Shown piece by piece: positions 45,599 through 55,587 of a stretch of 64,000 nucleotides of DNA. Source of the DNA: Salipaludibacillus sp. LMS25 (GTDB lineage Bacteria; Bacillota; Bacilli; Bacillales; Salisediminibacteriaceae). A program made the position numbers and the translations under genes. Below the pieces are notes generated by a model, which was given only the letters and a program-made list of their open reading frames with translations, had not been told where the DNA came from and did no database searches. Within the stretch, counting starts at the first letter, position 1. Every line of letters begins with the position of its first letter. The stretch is taken from contig NZ_CP093299.1 in the NCBI RefSeq assembly GCF_024362805.1, positions 3,442,001-3,506,000 on the forward strand, read 5' to 3'.

Positions 45599-46156
45599 AT
45601 GAAAAATGCTTATTTAACAAGCCATTTTCCGCTTATATCTATTATTTTGTTTAGTCTAGCGGGATCTATATATTTAGAAAGAATGACGACTTATTACTTA
45701 CAATCAATTGGGTTATATAGTGGCATGATTGAATTTTTTTCTGAACAAGGCATTCATTTAACGTTATTATTTATTATGTGGTTATTTTTCTTTATGTTTT
45801 TTGCTGCTCTTAAGCTTATTGCAAATACTGTCAATGAGTTATCTTTACTCTTTTTTTCTAAAGATGAGAAGGGCACTGATTTAACCAATATTCGCAGAGG
45901 AGCTTGGATTTTTCTTATAGGAGGGAGCGGATCGGTCTTTGCTTCTTTCGATCTGTATGTGTTATTAGGGACGTTTTTTCTGTCATGTTTTATCTATTTT
46001 ATTTATTTTATTTATAAGGTAAGTATCTCTCTATCACCTCCTGCGTTGATTGGGCTAATTTTCTTTCACATGTTTTTCTGGTTTGCCTTTGTGATGGCAG
46101 TGGGATATGCAATTATTAAATTATATAATAGTGTCATTGCCAGCTTGCCAATTTAA
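45599..46156 (+). CDS. YufK/DUF5366-like membrane protein
   Basis: 185 aa behind CAGGAGATAACAG. Five predicted membrane helices (about 10-25, 48-72, 98-115, 118-140, 148-175). The segment AALKLIANTVNELSLLFFSK between helices is the best family marker. Function unknown. Family recalled from B. subtilis YufK; moderate certainty. Confidence 0.6.
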   Translation: MKNAYLTSHFPLISIILFSLAGSIYLERMTTYYLQSIGLYSGMIEFFSEQGIHLTLLFIMWLFFFMFFAALKLIANTVNELSLLFFSKDEKGTDLTNIRRGAWIFLIGGSGSVFASFDLYVLLGTFFLSCFIYFIYFIYKVSISLSPPALIGLIFFHMFFWFAFVMAVGYAIIKLYNSVIASLPI

Positions 46157-46339
46157 TATTGTGCAGCTGATTCTTGAAAGTAAGGAGTCATATTTAAAAA
46201 ACACGTCGTAAAGGTAGACAGAGAACAATATATTATCTGTTCCTTGTAGGCGTTTTTTTTGTTTAAGGATCGCTAGGTGTAAAGAATATGTTTACTCGAT
46301 TGGACCATAAGTTTTTACTCAGGCTCAATTTAAATGCTC

Positions 46340-46395
46340 ATAAAGCTAAGCATTGATTGTTAGTTTAACTTATTGCCCCTTAAGAGTGGGATAAA
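46340..46395 (-). repeat. bcr1-like repeat, subfamily I, copy 6, minus strand, deleted
   Basis: On the minus strand: TTTAT, CCCACTCTTAAGGGGCA joined directly to ATAAGTTAAACTAACAATCA and GCTTAGC, ending TTTAT. The inner stem and 3' hairpin are lost, with a junction different from copies 4 and 7. Sole element in the gap 46157-46531. Confidence 0.78.
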
Positions 46396-46531
46396 CGTTA
46401 CTATGAAGTATTGAACCTTAATGTTAAATGGCTATTTAGTTATCGTTAAGCCAACCCATTGGATGATAGTATTGCCAAAAGTTCAGGGTGGTTTAATTGG
46501 TGTAAAACGTCTACTTTAGAGAGGTGGAAAT

Positions 46532-46900
46532 ATGGAGATTTTTGTAGACTATTTAGGGCAAATTAAGGACCCGCAACATCGGAGCAGACTAGAAGAAGTT
46601 TTGGCTTGGTAGTGAAAACATTCCACATTTAACACCAAAAATAGCGGGGAACCAGCCTGTATTTACAGATCATGCCACATTTATTAGGTTTTAGCGTAGC
46701 GAAACACCATATGGCTGTTGCGCCTGAAAAGATAGGGATTACTCATTTTTCAAAAAGAAATTGATCAAGCTGGTGACGATCACACGAAGGAACTGGTTCG
46801 GATCCAGTGGGATAAGCCCCTTGACTTCTCTTTACTTAATAAAATGATTGCCTTTAGTATGTCAGATAAAGCAGACTGTTCAACTTTTTGGCGGAAATAG
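46532..46900 (+). pseudogene. Iron-chaperone-like DUF1801 gene (YdhG type), multiply frameshifted
   Basis: ATG 46532 opens MEIFVDYLGQIKDPQHRSRL; the frame then changes at least three times to give KTFPHLTPKIAGNQPVFTDH, FSVAKHHMAVAPEKIGI, HTKELVRIQWDKPLDFSLL and MSDKADCSTFWRK before TAG 46898. These are the motifs of the DUF1801 iron-chaperone-like family. A segment near the junctions is missing, so it is clearly not functional. Confidence 0.85.
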
Positions 46901-46906
46901 CTAAAA

Positions 46907-46951
46907 ACAAGAGACCTCAGAAGCACATGGGCGCATTCTAAGGTCTCTTGT
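46907..46951. terminator. Terminator-like hairpin
   Basis: ACAAGAGACCT pairs with AGGTCTCTTGT; loop of 23 bases; A5 upstream and TTATAA downstream. Probably the terminator of the decayed gene just before it. Confidence 0.6.
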
Positions 46952-47082
46952 TATAATAGGTGTTAAAAGCGACTGAACGGTCTCGTTCCTATGGATAGAG
47001 TCTGAAACCACTTCGGGAATGGATTTGCATTACACTGCATACGTAATTGAAGTTGGGACATTGTTAATATAGGGGGTGTTCG

Positions 47083-48960
47083 TTAATGAATTCCTGCCAT
47101 AATGTCTCGCCAAAGCTGGGTGTGTAGGTGGTTTTGGCTTTGCTGATAAAGGGATGATGGGTTATCTTTACCGATCCATAACCCAGTTGTATAACGATTT
47201 GAAGACCCTACAAACCATAAATCATAATAATCATTCGTCGTACCTGTTTTTCCCCCTAAATAGCCAGTTGTTGAAAAGCGTGCTCGGCGACCTGTGCCCT
47301 CGGTTATCACTTTACCTAGCATCTTGCGCATTTCATTAACTGTGTCGCTGCTCCAAACCTCTTTTTCTTTTGTAGGCCACTCGTATAGCAGTTCTCCCTC
47401 CTTATCATAAACACCACGAATCGCTTTTGGAGAGGTATAAATACCATCAGTAGCAAACACCGTATAAGCTTGTGTGAGTTCATTGATACTTACGCCTTCA
47501 GAAAGTCCACCGAGGGCAGCAGGAAGTACATGGTCATTAGAGCTGATTTTCTGAAAATCAAATAGATCGAGGTAATTAAAGGAAGCTTCAATGCCGACCA
47601 TATCTAATATTCTAACTGCAGCAGTATTATAGGAGTTTTTAAGGGCTTCCTCTAGTGCCACTTTCCCATAAACGGCCCCGCCAAAATTTTGTGGCTCGTA
47701 TTGTCCTCTTTGAACTGGTCCAGCATCAATAAGTGAACTGCTAGACATTTTCGTTGTGTCGATTAAAGGGGCGTACACGAGTAAAGGTTTAATGGCTGAC
47801 CCAGGTTGGCGGTAAGCTTGATAACCTCTATGGAAATTAAATTTGTCATAAGAGGTCCCGCCAGTGATGGCGACAATTTCCCCAGCCTCATGATCAATAA
47901 CCGACACGGCCCCTTGAATATCAGTAGAGGATAGCCGATTATTGATAGTCGTAACAGCATGTGATTGCACATTCGGATCAAGAGCAGTATCAATTGAGAT
48001 GCCGCTTGCTAACAGATGTTGGACCCGTTCTTGGAGCTTAGTTTCGATGTCCTGCCTTGCTGCATCATTGCTTGCTGATTTCAACTGTTTCCCGTAGCCT
48101 TCTTCTTTCGCAACGAGCTGTTCAAGCTCATAGTAAACATAGGTAATATAGTCGGGATACTCATCACTTTTTTCGAAATTAGAAAGAGAGATCTTTCTAT
48201 CAAGTGCCTTTTCATAATCGTCATTGCTAATATAGTCTTCTTCCTTCATTTTTGCTAAAATCCATTCTTTTCTCTCATGGGTCGCATAACTGTTTGTTGA
48301 AGGGTTGTAATGTGATGGATTATTGGGAACAGAACTTAAGAAAGCTATCTCTGCTAAGTTTAGTTCATGAGCGGTTTTATTAAAATAATAATGACTTGCC
48401 GCCTCAATACCATAAACCCCGTTAGAGAAATAGACAGTATTTAAATAGAGTTCAAGAATCTCTTCTTTTTCCATAACTTGTTCAATGTGGTAGGAATATA
48501 GCAACTCAGAAATTTTTCGTTCATAGCTTTGATCATGTGTTAAATATAAGTTGCGTGCTAGCTGTTGAGTAATTGTACTGCCACCCTGTTCAATAGATTG
48601 ATGTTGCATGTTAACAACAAAGGCTCTAGCAATACCGGTCATATCAAAGCCAGGATGGTCAAAGAAAGATTGATCTTCCGCTGCTAAAAACGCATGTTTA
48701 AACATATCAGGAATCTCGTCATATGGTAAATAAATTCGATTTTCTGCTGAGAAAATGTCTGATACAGTGTTACCATCACGGTCACGTATGAGACTGTTAG
48801 TGTGCAAAGTTATCCGCTCTAGTTCCACAGCCTCATCTAACACAGTTTGAAGTGATTGTGCTGACGACATTTCCTTAGTCGTTTCCATGAAAAACAACGT
48901 AAAGAGCCCTATAAATAAGACGATAAATAGATTTCCAGCCATCATACGCATAACTGTCAC
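47083..48960 (-). CDS. Class A penicillin-binding protein (PbpF/PbpG-like)
   Basis: 625 aa, GTG start at 48960 (ATG 48951 is an alternative). N-terminal anchor (about 9-25). Glycosyltransferase domain: FLAAEDQSFFDHPGFD, QGGSTITQQLARNLYL, ISELLYSYHIEQV, ELYLNTVYFSNGVYGIEAAS. Transpeptidase domain: PGSAIKPLLVY (active Ser), SYNTAAV, GGKTGTTNDYYDLWFVG. Polymerises and cross-links peptidoglycan. The short form without C-terminal extension resembles the sporulation-linked PBPs of B. subtilis. Confidence 0.92.
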   Translation of the reverse strand: MTVMRMMAGNLFIVLFIGLFTLFFMETTKEMSSAQSLQTVLDEAVELERITLHTNSLIRDRDGNTVSDIFSAENRIYLPYDEIPDMFKHAFLAAEDQSFFDHPGFDMTGIARAFVVNMQHQSIEQGGSTITQQLARNLYLTHDQSYERKISELLYSYHIEQVMEKEEILELYLNTVYFSNGVYGIEAASHYYFNKTAHELNLAEIAFLSSVPNNPSHYNPSTNSYATHERKEWILAKMKEEDYISNDDYEKALDRKISLSNFEKSDEYPDYITYVYYELEQLVAKEEGYGKQLKSASNDAARQDIETKLQERVQHLLASGISIDTALDPNVQSHAVTTINNRLSSTDIQGAVSVIDHEAGEIVAITGGTSYDKFNFHRGYQAYRQPGSAIKPLLVYAPLIDTTKMSSSSLIDAGPVQRGQYEPQNFGGAVYGKVALEEALKNSYNTAAVRILDMVGIEASFNYLDLFDFQKISSNDHVLPAALGGLSEGVSINELTQAYTVFATDGIYTSPKAIRGVYDKEGELLYEWPTKEKEVWSSDTVNEMRKMLGKVITEGTGRRARFSTTGYLGGKTGTTNDYYDLWFVGSSNRYTTGLWIGKDNPSSLYQQSQNHLHTQLWRDIMAGIH

Positions 48961-49234
48961 AACACTTTCTAAGAAAATATGAATACTATCCTATATTACT
49001 CTAAATCAAAGGGAAGAGGAAGGCTTTTTTCTTATGGTATATTCAGTCATAAGACCTATTTTATATTTGTGGATGGCATTTTCAGTAATGTTATAACGTA
49101 TAGAATCTTCATTAAAAAAGTGCGTCACTTACGAGAGACTAATAGTCTAGTTAAATATCCTTATTTTAATATTTAAGCTTCTTTTCAGTTAACAAATTGA
49201 ATCTAGTATGGTTTAATCTTAAAAGTTAATCTCT
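48961..49234. other. Promoter-side spacer with a doubtful 65-codon frame
   Basis: Divergent region between the PBP gene and the repeat at 49235. A plus-strand frame at 48979-49176 has no convincing ribosome site and no recognisable features; I do not call it a gene. Confidence 0.4.
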
Positions 49235-49390
49235 TTTATCACAGTTAATCTTCCATTAACCTCCCGCCTCAAAATTGAGAGGAGAGTTAAAGTTATTTAG
49301 GTGAGAGTTACTGATGCTAATGTCCTGATTCACTCAACTACCTCGGTGGGAGATGTACCAAGCCTCCCACTGATTCAAGGTTCATTTTAT
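49235..49390 (+). repeat. bcr1-like repeat, subfamily II, copy 12, full length
   Basis: TTTAT at 49235-49239 and 49386-49390, 156 bp. CACAGTTAATCTTCCATTAA, CTCCCGCCTCAAAATTGAGA, TTTAGGTGAGAG, GTCCTGATTCACTCAACTAC and a 3' hairpin GGTGGGAG/CTCCCACTGATTC. Its 3' end lies 20 bases before the 49411 start, so it could shape that gene's leader. Confidence 0.82.
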
Positions 49391-49410
49391 AAAATAAGGG
49401 AGTTATATGT

Positions 49411-50547
49411 ATGATAGAACAAAAGACAGACATCGTGAAGAAAAGGAATGCCACCCTAAACTTTGCAATTATCATGGCAATTCTATTTGTGATTGTAGGT
49501 ATTCCCGCTTTAATCGCTCATCAATTAGGAATAGGTTGGGCTAAGTATCCGCTATTTGCTATTTACATAGGGTTGTTTGTAGCTTTCTATAAATGGATGA
49601 AAATAGATCGTACATTTGATGAAGTGATGACCCATAGGATAGATTTTGAAAAACGTGTGCTAGTGCGGATCTTCATTCAAGAAGGTGTGGAGGATGTTAT
49701 CAAAGAGATCGCTATTCCATTTCATGCTGTTAGTAGCGTTGTATTAGCACCATCTGAAAAATGGGTGGATATTGGCCGGGCAGGATTAACGATTAAACGT
49801 TACCATTATGAACCTATCATTCTTATTGTGTATGAAGAGGAAGGGGAAAAGTACTTTTTCGGGATTACTTGTAAAACAAACTCGGAGACTAACGAATGGT
49901 TAGATAATCTTCAAAAAGCCAACTTACCATTAACGATTACGGATGAATGTGTAGAAGGACTTGTTGGAATTCCCCATCCTGAAGAAGCTATTGAACATGA
50001 TTTTGCGAGAGTCCCATTACAATTTAATGGTGATATTAGCACTTATTTCAACAGAAAGAAAGGTTATTATTATCCCTATTATCCTGTCTATAAAAAAGGG
50101 GAAACTATTACTTTAGAGGAGAATACTATTCGCACATTTAAATGGAAAGTAAGGCATGTGTTTATAGCCACAAGTTTAGCACTTATAATGGTTGTTCTCC
50201 TTGCTGAAGCAGGCTTCATGACTGCGAGTGGAGCTTTTGTCGGAATAATACTCTTTGGAAGTAGTCACCTTTTATATAGCTATTCATTTAAGCATTTCAC
50301 AAAAAGACATTGGTTCGGTATTGTGTCATTGTTAACGTTAAACTATTTAACAGTATCTAGTATTTCTAAGTTAGTAAATATAAATCAATTAGATATTCAG
50401 GTTTTTAGTAGTTACTTCTTATTCTTTGTACCTTTACTGTTTATATCTTACAGAATAAGGAAGAGGAAACCTGCTCAGCACCATTATCGAATCCAACATA
50501 TCAAAAGACGTTTGAGATACAAGGGGAATTTAGAAAAATCAATGTAA
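49411..50547 (+). CDS. Hypothetical membrane protein with PH-like domain, 378 aa
   Basis: ATG behind AAGGGAGTTATATGT. Two N-terminal helices (about 14-35, 42-58), a soluble region (about 65-245) whose strands around VLVRIFIQEGVEDVIKEIAI and YHYEPIILIVYEEEGEKYFF read like a bacterial PH-like fold, then four C-terminal helices (about 250-355) and a basic tail. Family not recognised. Confidence 0.6.
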   Translation: MIEQKTDIVKKRNATLNFAIIMAILFVIVGIPALIAHQLGIGWAKYPLFAIYIGLFVAFYKWMKIDRTFDEVMTHRIDFEKRVLVRIFIQEGVEDVIKEIAIPFHAVSSVVLAPSEKWVDIGRAGLTIKRYHYEPIILIVYEEEGEKYFFGITCKTNSETNEWLDNLQKANLPLTITDECVEGLVGIPHPEEAIEHDFARVPLQFNGDISTYFNRKKGYYYPYYPVYKKGETITLEENTIRTFKWKVRHVFIATSLALIMVVLLAEAGFMTASGAFVGIILFGSSHLLYSYSFKHFTKRHWFGIVSLLTLNYLTVSSISKLVNINQLDIQVFSSYFLFFVPLLFISYRIRKRKPAQHHYRIQHIKRRLRYKGNLEKSM

Positions 50548-50810
50548 ATTCGTGATTAGCAGACTAGTGGAGATACTCGAATTTTGCTTGCTGTCCCATG
50601 AAAAATAGCAAGTGTGTCTCCCCTTTCGTGAGTTGTTAAAACCGTGACTTAATTATGTGGAGATAGCCATTTGAAATGGGGGAGATAGCGACTCTTACGG
50701 CTTCATGTTATGCCACTTCTCATACTTTTGAACATCCTTTTCTTGGTCATTGCATAAGATAAATCATGGTCTTAGAAATTGGGCCTAGAGGTGTTGAGAG
50801 GAGGTTACCG

Positions 50811-52706
50811 ATGAAAATTATAGACAAAATACAACGCCATCGTGAGGAAGAGGAGCGTTTAAAGTGGGAAGGAACATTTGCAGAGTATTTGGATATTTTA
50901 CGTGAAAGGCCAGAAGTAGCACAGACAGCTCACTCCCGGATCTACAATATGATAAAAGATGCAGGTGTCGTAGAGGAGAACGGGAAAAAGCGGTATCTGT
51001 TTTTTGAAGGCCATATTTTTGGTCTTGAAGAGGCTGTGGAGCGCCTCGTTGAAGAATATTTTCATTCGGCAGCAAAGCGGCTTGATGTAAAAAAGCGTAT
51101 ATTGTTATTAATGGGCCCGGTAAGTGGGGGAAAGTCAACGCTTGTAACCTTGCTAAAAAGAGGATTGGAAAAATATTCACGAACAGATCAAGGAGCGGTC
51201 TATGCCATCAAAGGGTGCCCTATGCATGAAGATCCGTTGCACTTAATTCCCCATCATATGAGAATCGACTTTTTCAACGAATTCGGTATACGCATTGAAG
51301 GTAACCTTTCACCACTTAATATGATGAGGTTAGAAAAAGATTATAGGGGGCGTATTGAAGACGTTCTCGTTGAACGTATCTTTCTATCTGAAGATCGTCG
51401 TGTCGGTGTAGGAACATTCAGCCCCTCTGATCCGAAATCTCAAGATATTGCAGATTTAACTGGGAGTATTGATTTCTCTACGATAGCAGAATTTGGTTCC
51501 GAATCTGACCCGAGGGCTTATCGGTTTGATGGCGAATTAAATAAAGCTAATCGAGGATTGATGGAATTTCAAGAAATGTTAAAGTGTGATGAGAAGTTTC
51601 TTTGGCATTTACTGTCCCTTACCCAAGAGGGAAATTTTAAAGCGGGAAGATTTGCCCTTATTTCTGCAGATGAAATGATTGTTGCCCATACAAATGAGGC
51701 AGAATATAAATCGTTTATTTCGAATAAGAAAAATGAAGCTCTTCACTCGCGGATGATTGTTATGCCAATTCCATACAATCTCAAAGTAAGTGAGGAAGAG
51801 CGAATATACAAAAAAATGATTTTAGAATCTGATATAGCGGATGTACACATTGCTCCCCACGCCCTAAAAATTGCAGCTACCTTTACTATTCTAACGCGGT
51901 TAAAGGAATCTAAAAAAAGCAATGTAGATGTGTTGAAAAAAATGAAGCTCTACGATGGGCAAACTGTAGAAGGCTTTAACACACAAGATGTGATTGAGTT
52001 GAAGAAGGAATTCGCCGATGAAGGGATGAATGGTATTGATCCTCGATATGTGATCAATCGTATTTCTTCTGCTATTATTCGTAAAGAACTCACCTCCATT
52101 AATGCTCTTGATGTTCTTCGTTCCATTAAAGAGGGTCTAAGTCAACATGCCTCTATTTCACAAGAGGATAAAGAAAGGTATTTAAATTATATTTCCATCG
52201 CAAGAAAAGAGTATGATGACATGGCAAAAAAAGAAGTGCAAAAAGCATTTGTTTATTCCTACGAAGAATCAGCTAAAACATTAATGGATAATTACCTGGA
52301 TAATGTAGAGGCTTACTGCAATAAAAACAAGTTAAGAGATCCGTTAACAGGTGAAGAGATGAGCCCTGATGAAAAATTAATGCGTTCAATTGAAGAACAA
52401 ATAGGTATTTCAGAAAATGCGAAAAAAGCATTTCGAGAAGAAATATTAATTCGCATTTCAGCCTATGCAAGAAATGGGAAGAAATTCGATTATCATTCTC
52501 ATGATCGATTACGGGAAGCGATACAAAAGAAATTGTTTGCCGATTTAAAAGATGTCGTAAAGATAACGACGTCAACTAAGACACCAGATGAAAATCAGTT
52601 GAAAAAGATTAATGAAGTCATTGCGAGATTAATTGATGAATACGGCTATAACAGTACATCTGCTAATGATTTATTAAAATACGTTGGAAGCCTTCTCAAT
52701 AGGTAA
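50811..52706 (+). CDS. prkA: PrkA serine protein kinase/AAA+ protease
   Basis: 631 aa from ATG 50811 behind GAGAGGAGGTTACC; an earlier in-frame ATG (50766) gives a non-family extension. AAA domain with Walker A GPVSGGKST (102-110), Walker B-like region and the PrkA C-terminal domain (MRSIEEQIGISENAKKAF). Expressed in the mother cell under sigma-E in B. subtilis and needed for full sigma-K-dependent gene expression (established knowledge). Length equals the B. subtilis protein. YhbH follows after a signal peptidase gene. Confidence 0.95.
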   Translation: MKIIDKIQRHREEEERLKWEGTFAEYLDILRERPEVAQTAHSRIYNMIKDAGVVEENGKKRYLFFEGHIFGLEEAVERLVEEYFHSAAKRLDVKKRILLLMGPVSGGKSTLVTLLKRGLEKYSRTDQGAVYAIKGCPMHEDPLHLIPHHMRIDFFNEFGIRIEGNLSPLNMMRLEKDYRGRIEDVLVERIFLSEDRRVGVGTFSPSDPKSQDIADLTGSIDFSTIAEFGSESDPRAYRFDGELNKANRGLMEFQEMLKCDEKFLWHLLSLTQEGNFKAGRFALISADEMIVAHTNEAEYKSFISNKKNEALHSRMIVMPIPYNLKVSEEERIYKKMILESDIADVHIAPHALKIAATFTILTRLKESKKSNVDVLKKMKLYDGQTVEGFNTQDVIELKKEFADEGMNGIDPRYVINRISSAIIRKELTSINALDVLRSIKEGLSQHASISQEDKERYLNYISIARKEYDDMAKKEVQKAFVYSYEESAKTLMDNYLDNVEAYCNKNKLRDPLTGEEMSPDEKLMRSIEEQIGISENAKKAFREEILIRISAYARNGKKFDYHSHDRLREAIQKKLFADLKDVVKITTSTKTPDENQLKKINEVIARLIDEYGYNSTSANDLLKYVGSLLNR

Positions 52707-52879
52707 GAGTGGCTTAGGATATAAGTGTCTCTCCTCCGACACAATTATACCCGGATATTACAACTTGTTAACATGTAACATTCTAGTTTTATAAAAGTTT
52801 AAAACATTATGAATCGGGCAATAATTTTATTAAACGAGACGTAACTGGTTACTGTAAAACTGAATGTGGAGGAGAAAAA

Positions 52880-53473
52880 ATGAATATGGGAGGAAATACA
52901 TCTGAGTCAATACGAACGAAAAAGCTATCGTGTAAAACAGGTTTGTGGTCACTAACAAAACTGTTGACCGTTTTAGTGATCTTTGGCATCGTCATCCGCG
53001 GTTTTTTATTTACTAATTACGTTGTCTATGGTCAATCGATGATGCCAACAATTAATGATGGCGAACGCATTATCGTAAATAAAATTGATTATGAATTAGT
53101 TGCTCCAGCACGTTTTGACCTAATTATTTTCCACGCTTCTGAACAGTCTGACTATATTAAACGAATAATTGGTCTTCCTGGAGATACGCTTAAGTACGAA
53201 AATGATACCCTTTATATTAATGGAGAAGCTCAGGAAGAAGCTTTTTTAGAAGACTATAAAAAAACTCATGAAAGCGGTGTGTTTACAGAAAATTTTACGT
53301 TGGAACAAGTGACAGGTGAAACTGAAATACCTGAAGGCTATGTATTTGTATTAGGTGATAATCGACAAAACAGTGTTGATAGTCGGCATATTGGTTTTGT
53401 CCCTATCGAAGAAATTGTTGGAAAAGCTAATATTACATTTTGGCCCTTAACGAATATAAGGCTACTTTCTTAA
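52880..53473 (+). CDS. Type I signal peptidase (SipS/SipT-like)
   Basis: 197 aa behind TGGAGGAGAAAAA. One N-terminal membrane helix (about 25-45). Catalytic Ser53 in YGQSMMPTI and Lys94 in YIKRIIGLPGD; further signature GDNRQNSVDSRHIGFV. Cleaves signal peptides at the outer membrane face. Unusually placed between prkA and yhbH. Confidence 0.92.
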   Translation: MNMGGNTSESIRTKKLSCKTGLWSLTKLLTVLVIFGIVIRGFLFTNYVVYGQSMMPTINDGERIIVNKIDYELVAPARFDLIIFHASEQSDYIKRIIGLPGDTLKYENDTLYINGEAQEEAFLEDYKKTHESGVFTENFTLEQVTGETEIPEGYVFVLGDNRQNSVDSRHIGFVPIEEIVGKANITFWPLTNIRLLS

Positions 53474-53486
53474 TAGAATTACTTAG

Positions 53487-53526
53487 ACTTTGACCTGTGT
53501 GATCACCGCAGGTTCAAAGTTTTTTA
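53487..53526 (+). terminator. Intrinsic terminator of the signal peptidase gene
   Basis: ACTTTGACCTG pairs with CAGGTTCAAAGT (one bulged base), followed by T6. Confidence 0.8.
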
Positions 53527-53636
53527 TTGCCTTCGAATGAAGGAAAAGAATTTTTGTCAACTCGCTGTTCATACTGCATAGTATAAAGTAAACATCATGC
53601 ACATCGTTATGATGTAAAACTAAGGAGGGAAAGCGG

Positions 53637-54803
53637 ATGACAAACTCTTCAAATAGAAATTTCGTTGTCTCTCAAGAGAATTGGTCCCTCCATCGAAAAG
53701 GCTACCAAGATCAGCGAAGGCATCAGGAAAAGGTACAAGATGCCCTTCAGAAAAACTTACGAGAGTTAGTAACCGAAGAAAGTATTGTCATGTCTAATGG
53801 CCGAGATATCATTAAAGTTCCTATTCGTTCATTAGATGAATATAAAATTAAATATAACTATGATAAAAACAAACACGTTGGCCAAGGAAAAGGTAAAAGC
53901 CAAATTGGGGATGTAGTTGCTCGAGATGGCCGTGAAGCAAAGCAACCTGGAAAGGGAGAAGGAGCAGGCAATACACCAGGAGAAGACTATTTCGAAGCAG
54001 AAGTGTCTATTACCGAATTGGAAACGTTACTTTTCAGCGAATTAGAGCTCCCTCATTTACAGAAAAAAGAAGACGACAACGTCGTAGTGGAAGACATTGA
54101 ATTTAATGATATTCGAAAAAAGGGACTTATGGGAAACGTAGATAAGCGGCGGACAATTTTGCAAGCATTAAAGCGAAACGCCATGCATGGTAAACCACAT
54201 ATTGCTCCTATATATAACGATGATTTGCGCTTTAAAACATGGAATGACCTAGTGAAACCAGAATCAAAAGCCGTCGTGATAGCGATGATGGACACGTCAG
54301 GAAGTATGGGGCGATTTGAGAAGTATATGGCGAGAAGTTTTTTCTTTTGGATGACACGGTTCTTAAGAACAAAATATGAAACTGTCGATATCGTATTTAT
54401 TGCTCACCATACAGAAGCTAAAAAAGTGACGGAGGATGACTTTTTTATGAAAGGGGAAAGTGGTGGTACCATTTGTTCATCAGCTTACAAAAAAGCCCTC
54501 GATATTATTGCTACTGACTATCCGCCATCACGCTACAACATTTACCCTTTCCATTTCTCAGACGGAGACAACCTGACCTCTGATAACCATCGCTGTCTAA
54601 AATATGTTCAGGAGCTCATGGAAATAGCTAATATGTTTGGCTATGGTGAGGTGAATCAGTACAATCGCCCATCTACCTTAATGAACGCCTACAAAAAGGT
54701 AGACGATCTTCGCTTCAAACATTATATTTTGCGTGAAAAAAATGATGTGTATGAAGCATTAAAATATTTTTTTAAAAAAGAGGAAGGGGCAGCGGCTTAT
54801 TAA
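53637..54803 (+). CDS. yhbH: YhbH, DUF444 sporulation protein
   Basis: 388 aa behind TAAGGAGGGAAAGCGG. Opens [20 protein letters not shown]; the DUF444/VWA-like core has metal-site motif [20 protein letters not shown] and [15 protein letters not shown]. Works with PrkA and SpoVR in sporulating bacilli (family knowledge). SpoVR is not next to it here. Confidence 0.93.
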   Translation: MTNSSNRNFVVSQENWSLHRKGYQDQRRHQEKVQDALQKNLRELVTEESIVMSNGRDIIKVPIRSLDEYKIKYNYDKNKHVGQGKGKSQIGDVVARDGREAKQPGKGEGAGNTPGEDYFEAEVSITELETLLFSELELPHLQKKEDDNVVVEDIEFNDIRKKGLMGNVDKRRTILQALKRNAMHGKPHIAPIYNDDLRFKTWNDLVKPESKAVVIAMMDTSGSMGRFEKYMARSFFFWMTRFLRTKYETVDIVFIAHHTEAKKVTEDDFFMKGESGGTICSSAYKKALDIIATDYPPSRYNIYPFHFSDGDNLTSDNHRCLKYVQELMEIANMFGYGEVNQYNRPSTLMNAYKKVDDLRFKHYILREKNDVYEALKYFFKKEEGAAAY

Positions 54804-54839
54804 CGGTGTATGTCTTAATAGGTTAAAACGGATTTTATA

Positions 54840-54880
54840 AAGGGCTTTAACTCTCTAAAAAGTGTGTTAAGCCCTTTTTT
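54840..54880 (+). terminator. Intrinsic terminator of yhbH
   Basis: AAGGGCTTTAAC pairs with GTTAAGCCCTT (one bulge), followed by T6. Confidence 0.8.
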
Positions 54881-54904
54881 AGTTTCCTAGTGGTTCATAT
54901 AAAA

Positions 54905-55107
54905 AACGTTGCCACCACAGGATGTCAAGAGGCTAAAGACGCGAAGTTGCATTACAGCTATGCCAGCTGGGAAAGAACGAGTCCAGGAGCGATAGGCGGT
55001 ATCTTTGGATCGAAAACAAGAAGAGCCGTCCGCACTTCCAACGACAAAACAATTTACAAGTGGATGGGATTGCAGGGCCACAATCGTTTCAGATGTTGTT
55101 TAAATAA
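54905..55107 (+). pseudogene. Fragment of a phage endolysin C-terminus
   Basis: Matches 15467-15664 of the amidase gene, the second peptidoglycan-binding unit (ACGAGTCCAGGAG, GGTATCTTTGGA, AAAACAAGAAG, ACAAGTGGATGGGATTGCAG), with frameshifts and an internal loss. It ends TTTAAATAA like the intact gene. The first third is strongly diverged. It marks the edge of a second, lost prophage or a recombination event with the first. Confidence 0.82.
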
Positions 55108-55113
55108 AAAAAG

Positions 55114-55132
55114 AGCAGGGGTTTTCCCCTGC
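55114..55132. terminator. Intrinsic terminator, probably of the old prophage end
   Basis: AGCAGGGG-TTTT-CCCCTGCT, an eight-base-pair stem with four-base loop; A7 upstream acts as the T-run for the minus-strand toxin-immunity operon, whose last stop codon lies at 55132. Confidence 0.7.
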
Positions 55133-55578
55133 TATACGACTATTAAACTTTGTTCAACTGCATCTGAGAAAGAAGTTTTTAAATAATTATCTACACTTGC
55201 CTTAAACTCATTCAGTTGTAACCATTCACCTTTATCCATGCTAATTAAAGCATTACATCTTTCTGCTATATATTCAACTGCTTTGTATATTGCCCTTATG
55301 TCAACAAAACACGCATCATCATCAACCTCTATTGATAATTTGTGTTCACTAGATGTGGACTCTATTTCAAAATAGATGTACTCCTTAAACTTAGAATGTC
55401 CCTTCCACCTCTCATCATCCAACCATTTATCCCAAGATAATGAAAGGGAAGTGCCATTTGTAAGACTATCTTGCTCCCCCACCCTAGATAAATTGACTCC
55501 TTTTTGCCACATTATTTCTACTAACTCATCTACTTTAGGTAAACAGTTTTTATCTTTTATTTTTATGAAAATTTTCAT
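55132..55578 (-). CDS. Probable immunity protein to the LXG toxin, 148 aa
   Basis: Starts nine bases after the toxin gene, behind TAAGGAGGTATT. Soluble, acidic mixed alpha/beta protein (MKIFIKIKDKNCLPKVDELV, EVDDDACFVDIRAIYKAVEY). No family recognised. Size, acidity and position next to an LXG gene are those of immunity proteins. Expected to act in the cytoplasm. Confidence 0.65.
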   Translation of the reverse strand: MKIFIKIKDKNCLPKVDELVEIMWQKGVNLSRVGEQDSLTNGTSLSLSWDKWLDDERWKGHSKFKEYIYFEIESTSSEHKLSIEVDDDACFVDIRAIYKAVEYIAERCNALISMDKGEWLQLNEFKASVDNYLKTSFSDAVEQSLIVV

Positions 55579-55587
55579 AATACCTCC

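Noticed and set aside
48979..49176. 65-codon plus-strand ORF before repeat copy 12
   Set aside because: No convincing ribosome site, no recognisable domain and composition like non-coding DNA.
20830..49390. CRISPR array
   Set aside because: The repeats are about 155 bp, kilobases apart and structured; no short regular repeat-spacer units or cas genes.
54890..55186. 98-codon plus-strand ORF downstream of yhbH
   Set aside because: It reads across frameshifted endolysin remnants and a terminator; the homology lies in shifting frames.
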